From JANWJE01 sp044326545 (lineage in GTDB: Bacteria > Chlamydiota > Chlamydiia > Chlamydiales > Parachlamydiaceae), in the NCBI GenBank assembly GCA_044326545.1, contig JBIRBM010000004.1, positions 76,565 through 140,564 on the forward strand: a stretch of 64,000 nt of DNA. The letters run 5' to 3'. This document shows positions 33,368-42,016 of this stretch, in pieces. A program made the translations under genes and the position numbers. Below the pieces are notes generated by a model. That model worked only from the letters and a program-made list of their open reading frames with translations, searched no databases and was not told the DNA's origin. Position 1 is the stretch's first letter. Every line of letters begins with the position of its first letter.

Positions 33368-34411
33368 TTATTGTAAGCGTTGTGAAGGGAGTTCCTGATC
33401 ATTGCCATACAAATGTAAATATTCCAATGCAGATTGATAAACAAGCGGAGGCTGTTTTCCAGAATATTCCTTGAATTCTACTTTTGATAAGTCAACACCA
33501 TGTTGATGAAGCATTTTTAATGTATTCAAGCTTTGTGTTCTCGAAGGTTGGTAATGACCGCTTTTGTTGGATAAAGCAACAATTTTCCCATTTTGGTCGG
33601 TTTTAATTTCCCCTCCTCCCATAATAGCAGCTCCTCCAAGGAAACTCGTATGGTGAAAATGATGTAACATCTGTGTTCCCGCATAAAAGACCCCTTTAGG
33701 ATCGATAACAAAAATTGCCCAGCCTGTTCCTGAAGCAAGAGATTTTTCCTCTTCTGTATGAAAAGGGACTCCTTTTCTAAGCATTTCCCCCGACCGAAAT
33801 TCAATTTTAAAGTCAGAACGCTCGGCTGGATTGCTAAGATAAGTCACGTTATGATTTTTTTTACCTGGAAAATGATGGTTTTCTTCGAGAACTTCGGTGA
33901 AAAAATGAGGCTCTACGATTTTACCTTCTACCCCAAAGTTCTTTTTCATCTCTGCCATTCCAGCAACAATCCCTTTCACTTTGTGAATACTTTGCCTCCA
34001 TTTTTCCCTGTTTGCTCGATTTTTATCAGAGGGTTCTGTTGAATGTGCAATGCTCTCAAAGTTATCGTAAAAATGGGGTAAATCGATTTCGTTAGAGACT
34101 TCCTCAATAGGATCAAGTGTGGTAAAGGGAGGGAGAATTCGACGGATTAATTCGCCGCCAAGACAATGTTTAGGTCTTGGGGTTATTTTAATATGTTTTT
34201 GTTGTAAATTCTGTTTGATTTCTTCTGAATATATTGAATGGGGATCCAATTGTTTTCCTATTGAATCCAAAGCAGGTTTGAAACGTAACCTCTTGACCTT
34301 TTCAATCTTGTGAGATGATACAGACTTTGAAGTCCTACCATCTACTAGAGGAGGATGAGAAGTTATAAAAGAAAAAGATTCAGCATGAAAGCGATTAAAA
34401 TCTGCATTCAT
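33368..34411 (-). CDS. Effector-like protein with C-terminal plant IQM-like domain
   Basis: 347 residues, no signal peptide or membrane segment. The N-terminal half is polar and unrecognised. The C-terminal region (about 225-330) has WAIFVIDPKGVFYAGTQ, FHHTSFLGGAAIMGGGEI, SNKSGHYQPSRTQSLNTLKM and HGVDLSKVEF. This order of motifs (aromatic-FVI...GV.Y.G, F.HSSFL.GG....G, SGHY.P, VDL..V) is what I recall from plant IQM calmodulin-binding proteins and some intracellular-pathogen effectors. It stands alone between a lipoprotein gene and a kinase gene. I infer a secreted host-directed effector. Confidence 0.7.
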   Translation of the reverse strand: MNADFNRFHAESFSFITSHPPLVDGRTSKSVSSHKIEKVKRLRFKPALDSIGKQLDPHSIYSEEIKQNLQQKHIKITPRPKHCLGGELIRRILPPFTTLDPIEEVSNEIDLPHFYDNFESIAHSTEPSDKNRANREKWRQSIHKVKGIVAGMAEMKKNFGVEGKIVEPHFFTEVLEENHHFPGKKNHNVTYLSNPAERSDFKIEFRSGEMLRKGVPFHTEEEKSLASGTGWAIFVIDPKGVFYAGTQMLHHFHHTSFLGGAAIMGGGEIKTDQNGKIVALSNKSGHYQPSRTQSLNTLKMLHQHGVDLSKVEFKEYSGKQPPLVYQSALEYLHLYGNDQELPSQRLQ

Positions 34412-34687
34412 AAAAACTTCATTGTTAAATTAAGAGTGTCTTTCTAACTTAATTTAAAATGATTATAATTTATTTTTAATAAAAATTTGATTTAAATTAT
34501 TTAATTTTTTTTTAATTTAATATATAAATCATCTTTTTTAGAATAAGCGCTCTTGCAACAGGATTGCATATGAACCTGTCCCGGTAAAATGTCATCTCAT
34601 TTTGGATGATGAAATTTTAACCCAATAGGTTCATGATCAGTCAATTGGTCACTCATGAATGTGAGTTGATCAGAAGCAAAAAACTCA

Positions 34688-36943
34688 TCAGGTCGTGAGA
34701 GCGGATAATCGATCTGCGGCCTCTTTACAACTTAACCGTTCTTTTGGATCTGTCTTCATAAGATCGCAAGCGATCTTTAACATGCCGATACGTCGTTTTT
34801 TATCTTTGTTTAAAAGATTCTGACAATTCTTTATTTCTTTTATCTTGTTCTGGATGATGTTTTGAATGTCAACCTCCTTCATCGATCCAAAATATTTTAA
34901 TGAAGGAAGCTTTCCTCCAACAATTTCAAAAACTGTCACTCCTAATGAAAAAGAATCAATTTTTGGATCCGCAAGAGTCTTCCAAACGGCCTTCGTTTTC
35001 CCATTTTCTTTTTTCAATGCTTCTGGAGGCAAGTAATCAAGAGTGACCACTTTAATCTTCTCCCCGGTACCCACAGTGCCTCCAAAATCTGTGAGTTTCC
35101 CCTCAACAGGTTGTGTTTCACTGACGTTGCCTTTTATCAAAAAATTTGCCGGCTTCATGTCCATGTGGACATAACCCATCTCGTGCAGATAAGCTAGGCC
35201 GAATGCGACATCTTTTAACGCGTGTAGTTGCTGAAAACTGTTGACCCCTTGACCTTTCAACTTATCCCCATCGCCATCCATCTGTTTCTGAAACATGACC
35301 AAGACCGGTTTTTCCCCTTGTTTTGAAGTCATCACCTGGCATAGATAAGGTGGAACTAGACAAGAGCGACCAATATGATCCTCTGGTTTTGCCTTATGTA
35401 ATATCTCGAGCAATTTGACTTCTGCTTTTGCCTCTTCGACCACTTTTTCCGCCTTAAGAGAGTTTAAAGTGTTCGTTTTCACCTCTAATTTAACATGGCG
35501 GACAAGATCATTTAACTTAATTGCCGTGGAGGCTAATTTGAAGGAACCTTCTCCAAGTTTTTTCCCTTCCGATACAAGAATTTGATTGTTGTGAATGACA
35601 AAAGCATGATGTTTGATCGATTCATTAAAAATGGTGACGTCATCAGAATTTTTCTCTAGCTGCTCGCCAATTGCAATGAATGTTCTGAACATCACAGCCT
35701 TCTCGTCTGAAGGCCCAATCTTACGTAGAATCTCATTCAAATGATGATAAGAGACTTTATCAGCAAGTTTGGTTAAATAAACCTTTTCCTCCGGTGACAT
35801 TATTTTTTTAAAGTTCAGAAAAAGACTAAAAAATTCTGTTTTTCCCTCATAGAGGTCTAATACATGTGTGACATTCCGGTTTCCTTGCCTGAAATCTTTA
35901 ACAGATGCTTCAAGAGCATTAAATTCAGTTATTAAGGATTTTTTAATTTCTTTTTTTTCTTCTATTTTTTTTTGACAATTTTCCCGTTTTTTTTTCAATT
36001 CAGCGATTTTTTCCTCTAATTCGGAGATTTCGTTCTGAAAAGATTCAATATTTCCGCTGATTTTTTTTCCCAATTCATGCGCCAACGCTAATTTTTCTGT
36101 TTGACTGTCATATGATTGTTTTAAATCTGAATGATCCTGACTTTCAGTTTTTTGAAAAAGATTCAATATGAGTTTAATCGGAGAGGTTTTTTTAGGTAAA
36201 ATCGATTGCAGATTGTTTACTTCTTTTGTCATTTCTTGAAGGTACAGTTCGTGTTCGCTTTTCTTGGACTGTTGGCTCATTAATGCATCTTTTTTGAGAC
36301 GTAATTCTGACTGTATAGATTCTTCCTTCAAAACGAGCTCTTCTGATTCAGCCTCAATCTCCCTTAATGTTTCTTTAAGTTGATCGATCTCCAATCTTTT
36401 TAAGCGAGCATCCTTTTGATGAGCTAAACAACGAATGATCTTCTCTATTTTCTCTACAGACTCAGGCCCCATCTCACTCAATAATTGAGAGAGCTCGTTT
36501 TCAATTTGAGTTAAAATGAGACCTTTTTCAGCAGCCACTGTTGTGATCTGATTGACTTTACTTTGAAAAAATTGAAGTTTAGTTTTCTGGTTGTTGACAA
36601 ATCGCCCTGTCTTCCCCTTTTCTAATTCTTTAGTGATGCTTAAATCCTCTCCAATCACCCTCTTTAAAGAATTGACTCGTATAAAAATAGAATCGGCAGA
36701 CGTTTCTTTTAACTTAAGCTCAACAATCGTCCTACCAAATAACCTATCTATAAATACATGAATCTGCTTGCTAAAATCCGATAAATTCCGATAAGGATGC
36801 AAGGTCTCTACAGCAATTTGATGTACTCGGTCATCTTGATCAAGCAATGTGATCGTCGTCTTATTAAAAAATCGTCCTTTTCTCTCTACAGGTGTTAGGA
36901 GTAGATCTTCGACCTTAAAACTTATATGCATACCAATCACCAT
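34688..36943 (-). CDS. Serine/threonine protein kinase with long coiled-coil region
   Basis: 751 residues (ATG 36943 or 36931). About 120-350 is a long coiled coil. The C-terminal 290 residues are a eukaryotic-type kinase: glycine loop KKLGEGSFKLA, the catalytic loop YVHMDMKPANFLI (HMD in place of HRD; Asp and Asn kept), DFG as TDFGGTVG, and LPPEAL for the APE motif, then DSFSLGVTVFEIVGGKLPS. Key catalytic residues are present, so it is likely active. No membrane segment or PASTA repeats, unlike the usual chlamydial Pkn proteins, which suggests an exported effector. Confidence 0.88.
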   Translation of the reverse strand: MVIGMHISFKVEDLLLTPVERKGRFFNKTTITLLDQDDRVHQIAVETLHPYRNLSDFSKQIHVFIDRLFGRTIVELKLKETSADSIFIRVNSLKRVIGEDLSITKELEKGKTGRFVNNQKTKLQFFQSKVNQITTVAAEKGLILTQIENELSQLLSEMGPESVEKIEKIIRCLAHQKDARLKRLEIDQLKETLREIEAESEELVLKEESIQSELRLKKDALMSQQSKKSEHELYLQEMTKEVNNLQSILPKKTSPIKLILNLFQKTESQDHSDLKQSYDSQTEKLALAHELGKKISGNIESFQNEISELEEKIAELKKKRENCQKKIEEKKEIKKSLITEFNALEASVKDFRQGNRNVTHVLDLYEGKTEFFSLFLNFKKIMSPEEKVYLTKLADKVSYHHLNEILRKIGPSDEKAVMFRTFIAIGEQLEKNSDDVTIFNESIKHHAFVIHNNQILVSEGKKLGEGSFKLASTAIKLNDLVRHVKLEVKTNTLNSLKAEKVVEEAKAEVKLLEILHKAKPEDHIGRSCLVPPYLCQVMTSKQGEKPVLVMFQKQMDGDGDKLKGQGVNSFQQLHALKDVAFGLAYLHEMGYVHMDMKPANFLIKGNVSETQPVEGKLTDFGGTVGTGEKIKVVTLDYLPPEALKKENGKTKAVWKTLADPKIDSFSLGVTVFEIVGGKLPSLKYFGSMKEVDIQNIIQNKIKEIKNCQNLLNKDKKRRIGMLKIACDLMKTDPKERLSCKEAADRLSALTT

Positions 36944-37231
36944 TTATTTAATTTAAAAACATAAATGATCTTGTTTAATTATAATATAAAAAGAATTTAT
37001 TTTAACTTTTTATTTAAAATAAATTTTATTTAATTAAAAATTAAATGATGATTTTGAACAGGCTTTGAGAGAATCGACAAAAAAACAGGATGGCTATTTT
37101 CTCAATCCAAGCAAGTTTTAAAAAACTCTATTGCTAAAATTTAAACTTTGCATCATAAGAAAATGGATTGAATTAATTTTGTTCACCTCTTCACGCTCAT
37201 ATGCAACAGATCGAGGAAAAAGGAGTCCTTT

Positions 37232-37597
37232 ATGAAAAAACTTAGACCGCTTTTCACACTAACACTGGCTTTTACCCTTGGAACAGCTTCTATTTACGGA
37301 CAGAATTCTTGTTGCCAAGAAGATGAAAATTACAGTTGTGCTTACGTAGAAAGTAGCAATACAGCAAATTGGACCGTTTATATTCCAATTACATTAATTG
37401 TCGGTGCCGCCATATGGTTTGGCCTTGCTGATCATTCAAAAAATAAGGGGAAAAAAAATGATTCCCAAGATGGCTTAGGAAGAATCATAGATTCCAAACG
37501 CATTTCCCATTCAGGCTATAGTCGATCAAACGATTACCGATCTTTGACCACTCGATCTAAAACAACGACCTATGGAAGCTTCTCCCATAGTAATTAA
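37232..37597 (+). CDS. Small secreted membrane protein with Ser-rich tail
   Basis: 121 residues: signal peptide (about 1-24), a Cys-containing segment (SCCQEDENYSCAY), one membrane helix (YIPITLIVGAAIWFGLA) and a basic Ser/Thr/Tyr tail ending TYGSFSHSN. Ribosome binding site AAGGAG. Same layout as 32154 and especially 37767, which ends SSFSHN. Function unknown. Confidence 0.75.
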   Translation: MKKLRPLFTLTLAFTLGTASIYGQNSCCQEDENYSCAYVESSNTANWTVYIPITLIVGAAIWFGLADHSKNKGKKNDSQDGLGRIIDSKRISHSGYSRSNDYRSLTTRSKTTTYGSFSHSN

Positions 37598-37766
37598 TTT
37601 TCAATTTACCTCAAATTTTCATTGCGAAAAATTTTCTTTTTAAGACATAAATGAGGTGTAAAGCTTTAGAGGAAATTTCAAGCGTTCGAGAACCAATTTT
37701 TATTGGTAAACCAAGCTTGAATCCCCCCACCCTCAATTTGACACGCATCAAAAGGATTCAAATTAT

Positions 37767-38090
37767 ATGAAAAAAATAAAAGAGTTAGTTGCCCTAATAA
37801 CAGTAATGGCATTATGTGCGACCCAAGCGCAAGCACAAGATTGCTATCAAGCAGCACCTTGCGAAACGGTGTGCTATGATGAATGCCCAGCATATTGCGA
37901 CAGTGGAAAAGCCTCCTATTGGTCTGCAGCGATCCCTGTTGGAGCTATTGTTGTAGCAGCCATTATTATAGCATCAACACATAACCATCACCACCATAGC
38001 AGCAGCAGCAACGGCGGCGGTGGCGGCGGCGGCAGGCACAGTAGAAGCCTATCTAGCAGGAGCAGCAGCAGTAGCTTCTCTCATAACTAG
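37767..38090 (+). CDS. Small secreted Cys-rich membrane protein with His/Ser/Gly tail
   Basis: 107 residues: signal peptide (1-23, ending AQAQ), a Cys-rich stretch with five cysteines (DCYQAAPCETVCYDECPAYC), a membrane helix (AAIPVGAIVVAAIIIAS) and a tail of His, Ser and Gly (NHHHHSSSSNGGGGGGG) ending SSSFSHN. Paralogous in layout to 37232 and 32154. Followed by a clear terminator. The His run may bind metal. Confidence 0.8.
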   Translation: MKKIKELVALITVMALCATQAQAQDCYQAAPCETVCYDECPAYCDSGKASYWSAAIPVGAIVVAAIIIASTHNHHHHSSSSNGGGGGGGRHSRSLSSRSSSSSFSHN

Positions 38091-38097
38091 CTTTCTT

Positions 38098-38127
38098 AAA
38101 AAAAAGGGCTTTTTAAGCCCTTTTTTA
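38098..38127 (+). terminator. Rho-independent terminator after 37767 gene
   Basis: AAAAAAGGGCTT pairs with AAGCCCTTTTTT around a TTT loop, eight bases after the stop codon; the T run follows. Also works in reverse for the convergent gene. Confidence 0.88.
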
Positions 38128-38179
38128 TCATTCTCCTCACCAAATCCTTGGAACTTGTTCACAATCTTTGAAGGATGTT

Positions 38180-40063
38180 CTAAAAGTAACCATTGTCCTG
38201 AATCGACTCTTTAAGGAGAGTCTCAACAGACTCAAAATATTGGTCAACAAATAAAAATTGAATTCTAAGCCTCATTCCATCAACACTTTTAGCCATGATT
38301 AAGCAAAAAAATTGACCAAAAAGATAACGATAATCTAAAAGTTGTTGGCGCAACTTATCAATGGTTTCGTGAAAAAATGGATCTTGGGATTTTTCTTTAT
38401 TTATCCTTTGAACAGAGGCAAGAAAGTCCTGCAAATATGTTTTCATATCACTTATATCCACTTCCATCTCATAAAAGTGGAAAGAGACATTTTCTCTTTC
38501 AAGACGCTCTTTGATTTGATCTAAAACAGAGCGCAAACGCTCCAAACGAGAAGTGTGAGACGGATCATCAAATCCCCCTATCAACCCCTGGTGGACGTGA
38601 TACAATCGATGAAACAAAGGAATTTCATACAAAATATGATATTTCCAGTCTAACCGCATCACCTTTGAAAGAACATCTCCAACATAGTTGATCGTTGATG
38701 AGTAAGGGGATCCCACTTCATCACATAATTTCAGCTGTGCGACGATAAGCTCTTCACGGTTTTTCAGGACAGAGCGCGACATCAGAGGCTGCCCTATTTC
38801 GTGCAAAAGATCATCGATTTTTTGATTCACTAAACCGGCGATTCTTTCTTTTTCCAAACGATCGGCAGAAAGTGATGCTTGAAAATCATGAAATAATTCA
38901 TCTAAATCATTGGCTTCATAAATCATATTGACAAGTTTTTTAGTTTTGATGGGTTCAGGCCCTACAATCCACTCTGAAAAGCCCCATCTTGAGCGGACAT
39001 AAGGATTAGGATCATTCTTGAGTAAGAACGTTCGATAAGCGCTTATCGTATGCATAAGAGAGCGCAATTCTTTTCTATACTCTTTAACCCTCTCTTGAAG
39101 CTTCTCAAAACCATCTTGAAATCCCTCTTTTTTCTGATTCAATCCTTTCCACTCCAGGCTCATCTTAAAAAAAGCGTTCTTGATTTCTTGATAATAAAGA
39201 TTGAAAATTCTTAAGAGATGGTCAATGTGCACTCGCCCATTAATTGCCGTTCGAATATTGGCCTCCATCGCTGCATTCATCGATGGATTCAATTCTAATA
39301 ATTTTAACAGACGCAAAACATCCAAGTAGAGCTTCTGATCGAGACTGTTTTGGTTCGCTAGGATTGAAAATCCTTTTACTCTCTCGAGGATGTCATGGAT
39401 TTGATGATTCATCTCTTGATATTGACGATGCCGTTTTTCAAAAAGGGCATATTGGTCAAATAGAAATTTTTCCGTCTTTTGTAAATTTTCCAATACTTGA
39501 TGGTCTAGAACCGGCTGGCGAAAAGGGAGCCAATTCATCCATCCTTTTCTTTTTTGGGCATCAATTCTTTCGCCATACTCTTTTAAAGACTTTTCTAGAC
39601 TTGGAATCATGCAAATCAAGTCATCTATATAATGACTCAAAATTCCCTTGATAGAGGTCGCAACATCAAAAATCCCCTCGTCCCAATGATCGATCGAAAT
39701 TTGACTCACTCGCTGAAACAGCTCAACTGAACACCCCTCTAAAATCTCTGTAAAACCCCAAAAAATACGATTGATATGGCTTGTGAGAGTTTCTAATCTT
39801 ACCTCCGCCTCGTCGCATGAATCTTCAGACACAACACATAAACCGATCTTTCGATTAAATTCATGAGCTGCTTCAGATAATTTAATCGATGAAAGGGGCG
39901 AAGACAAGAGAGTTTCGGGTAATTGAATTGATGATAGCTCAATGAGGTTTAAAAGGTGATAGGCAAGCCGAGCCTCCTTTTCAATAAAAAAATCTTCAAT
40001 TGTTTTGACGATCTTATGATCTAGATGAATCACTCCTTGAAAATCGATAGGCTGCCAATTCAT
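38180..40063 (-). CDS. Large helical protein of unknown function
   Basis: 627 residues, no signal peptide, no membrane helix. Predominantly helical with several amphipathic coiled-coil stretches (LKEYGERIDAQKRKGWMNWL; GFEKLQERVKEYRKELRSLM). No motif I recognise. Good ribosome binding site (AGGAG). Soluble cytoplasmic or secreted effector-type protein; no neighbour fixes its role. Confidence 0.75.
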   Translation of the reverse strand: MNWQPIDFQGVIHLDHKIVKTIEDFFIEKEARLAYHLLNLIELSSIQLPETLLSSPLSSIKLSEAAHEFNRKIGLCVVSEDSCDEAEVRLETLTSHINRIFWGFTEILEGCSVELFQRVSQISIDHWDEGIFDVATSIKGILSHYIDDLICMIPSLEKSLKEYGERIDAQKRKGWMNWLPFRQPVLDHQVLENLQKTEKFLFDQYALFEKRHRQYQEMNHQIHDILERVKGFSILANQNSLDQKLYLDVLRLLKLLELNPSMNAAMEANIRTAINGRVHIDHLLRIFNLYYQEIKNAFFKMSLEWKGLNQKKEGFQDGFEKLQERVKEYRKELRSLMHTISAYRTFLLKNDPNPYVRSRWGFSEWIVGPEPIKTKKLVNMIYEANDLDELFHDFQASLSADRLEKERIAGLVNQKIDDLLHEIGQPLMSRSVLKNREELIVAQLKLCDEVGSPYSSTINYVGDVLSKVMRLDWKYHILYEIPLFHRLYHVHQGLIGGFDDPSHTSRLERLRSVLDQIKERLERENVSFHFYEMEVDISDMKTYLQDFLASVQRINKEKSQDPFFHETIDKLRQQLLDYRYLFGQFFCLIMAKSVDGMRLRIQFLFVDQYFESVETLLKESIQDNGYF

Positions 40064-40422
40064 GTAAAACTCCTAAGAATGTGGGTTTTCGATTGTCCAA
40101 TCATGAGAAACTGTCTTGATACTTTATTCTTCAACGAAAGTCAAGACAGAGAAAACGAGTATGCATTCAAGCTCACAACTTTTCTTCCTATTTTTTCGAT
40201 TTTTTCGATCCCTTAAGCCTCAGCCTTGACAAATGGTTTTTTCCCATATTTATCAATATCGAGGCACAAATCCTCTGTCAATCCTAAGAGCATTCATGTT
40301 GCCTAAACGAAAAAAATATAAAGAGCGATTCTAAATAACTGGACAGGCCTTGGGAAATCCTGATATGATGACAACAATTAAATTTTTATTTAAAACTTTC
40401 ATTCTAAGGATCTTTAATCATC
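40064..40422. other. Divergent spacer before zinc-ribbon/tal genes
   Basis: About 360 bases, AT-rich, without repeats that I recognise. Should hold promoters for the 38180 gene (minus) and the 40423-tal pair (plus). Nothing else seen. Confidence 0.5.
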
Positions 40423-40809
40423 ATGCAAAAGGGGCGCCATCTTCAATTCCACTGTCAACATTGTGAACATCCAATTCAATTTTCCGTTTTTAACCTTGAA
40501 AAAGAGGAGCTTCTCGGCTGCCCAGAGTGTGGGTGTCATTATGACTTTAACGATGAAGTGCTCGTGAGACAATTGCGAAAATTCGAAAATTTATGCCGAC
40601 ATATCCAATTGTCGGAAGAAATTTTATCGAATACATCGGTAGGCATTTTTATCGGCGACCGCGAAGTGAAAATCCCCTATAAATTACTGCTGACAAGACT
40701 CAATTCAACACTCGATTTAATGGTTGGAGATCGCTCAATCACCATCACGTTTCGCATAGAACCGACAATTGACGCTCCGCCACTCGAGAATGATGCAAAA
40801 ATCGTATAG
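40423..40809 (+). CDS. Zinc-ribbon protein upstream of transaldolase
   Basis: 128 residues. An N-terminal zinc ribbon with Cys pairs CQHCEHPIQF and CPECGCHYDF (residues about 11-38), then a small domain with LNSTLDLMVGDRSITITFRI. In Chlamydia, CT312, once annotated as a predicted ferredoxin, precedes tal (CT313); the position here matches. Cys spacing favours zinc binding rather than Fe-S. Role unknown; co-transcribed with tal (34 bases apart). Confidence 0.75.
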   Translation: MQKGRHLQFHCQHCEHPIQFSVFNLEKEELLGCPECGCHYDFNDEVLVRQLRKFENLCRHIQLSEEILSNTSVGIFIGDREVKIPYKLLLTRLNSTLDLMVGDRSITITFRIEPTIDAPPLENDAKIV

Positions 40810-40843
40810 CACAAGAAAATTTTAAATCTCGGGAGAATTTGAA

Positions 40844-41806
40844 ATGAATAAATTAGAAAAATTGAGACAACTCACGACAATCGTTGTAGATACGGGGGAT
40901 ATTGATGCGATTAAAACGTTTCATCCGACCGACGCGACAACGAATCCAAGCTTAATCGAAAAAGCAATCCAGCAAGCGGAATATCAAAAGTTGATAGAAA
41001 ATGCGCGCGAATACAGCAAAAAAAAAGCAAAGACTCCCTCTGAACGATGCCCCCTTTTATTAGACAAACTTTTTGTCAATGTCGGGGCTGAAATCTTAAA
41101 ATTGATTCCAGGTCGCGTCTCGACAGAGGTTGATGCCCGCCTTTCTTTTGACGTGGAGGGCAGCATCAAAAAAGGGCTCCACCTCATCGAACTGTATGAA
41201 GAAATGGGGATTCATCGCAATCGCGTATTAATAAAATTAGCTTCAACATGGGAAGGGGGCATAGCAGCAAAAGAGCTCGAAAAACAGGGCATTCACTGCA
41301 ACATGACTCTCCTCTTTAGCTTACCCCAGGCGATTCATTGCGCAGAATCTAACGTCACCTTGATTTCCCCTTTTGTTGGACGGATTTTGGACTGGTATAA
41401 AGCATTTGAAAAAGTACAAGGGTATGCCCCGACAGATGATCCAGGCGTTAAGTCTGTGACGGCGATTTTTAATTATTATAAAAAATTTGGCTACAAAACC
41501 CAAATCATGGGAGCCAGCTTCCGCAATAAAGAGGAGATCTTAGAGCTCGCCGGTTGCGATCTGCTGACGATAGCCCCCCAATTACTTGACGAATTATCAA
41601 AAGTCGAAGGGGATGTGCCACGCAAATTAGATGTAGAAATGGCCACACAATCAAATCTTCAGAAAATTTCAATGGATGAAAAAACTTTCAGGCTCCTCTT
41701 GAATGAAGATGCGATGGCAACGGAGAAATTATCAGAAGGCATTAGAGGATTTGCCAAAGCTGCTATGCACCTTGAGGCATCCCTTTGCAGAGAGTGTCAC
41801 CTTTGA
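40844..41806 (+). CDS. tal: Transaldolase
   Basis: 320 residues, class I (TalB-type) length. TDATTNPSLIEKAIQQ near the start and the catalytic lysine in RVLIKLASTWEGG (near 130), with ISPFVGRILDWY and MGASFRNKEEILELAGCDLL. It transfers a dihydroxyacetone unit between sugar phosphates in the pentose phosphate pathway. GGGAG precedes the ATG. Confidence 0.97.
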   Translation: MNKLEKLRQLTTIVVDTGDIDAIKTFHPTDATTNPSLIEKAIQQAEYQKLIENAREYSKKKAKTPSERCPLLLDKLFVNVGAEILKLIPGRVSTEVDARLSFDVEGSIKKGLHLIELYEEMGIHRNRVLIKLASTWEGGIAAKELEKQGIHCNMTLLFSLPQAIHCAESNVTLISPFVGRILDWYKAFEKVQGYAPTDDPGVKSVTAIFNYYKKFGYKTQIMGASFRNKEEILELAGCDLLTIAPQLLDELSKVEGDVPRKLDVEMATQSNLQKISMDEKTFRLLLNEDAMATEKLSEGIRGFAKAAMHLEASLCRECHL

Positions 41807-41827
41807 TTTGTTTGCTAAAGTCCGCTA

Positions 41828-41858
41828 TACACTCACAAAAAATTTCCGCAATATTAAA
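41828..41858. repeat. CTATACACTCACAAA...TTCCGCAATATT half-element
   Basis: One arm of the inverted repeat family of 808-859 (CACTCACAAAAAATTTCCGC, then AATATT), directly joined to the TAGACTTCTTCGG element that follows. The 2547-3177 region has the same two families side by side. Confidence 0.6.
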
Positions 41859-41867
41859 GATTCTGAA

Positions 41868-41953
41868 TAGACTTCTTCGGAAACTTGCTTTGCTTGAAAA
41901 AGATGCCAAAAATGGCGGTTTTAGCAAGTCAATGAAGTTTCCGAAGAGGTCTA
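41868..41953. repeat. MITE-like element with TAGACTTCTTCGG termini, short copy
   Basis: 86 bp with inverted ends TAGACTTCTTCGGAAACTT and AAGTTTCCGAAGAGGTCTA. The same sequence in inverse orientation, with extra central DNA, is at 2705-2867. Confidence 0.75.
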
Positions 41954-42016
41954 ATGTATAGAGGATTTATACAGGAAACCCTCGTGATCAAAAATGCTGA
42001 ATAGGTTTTTAGAGGG

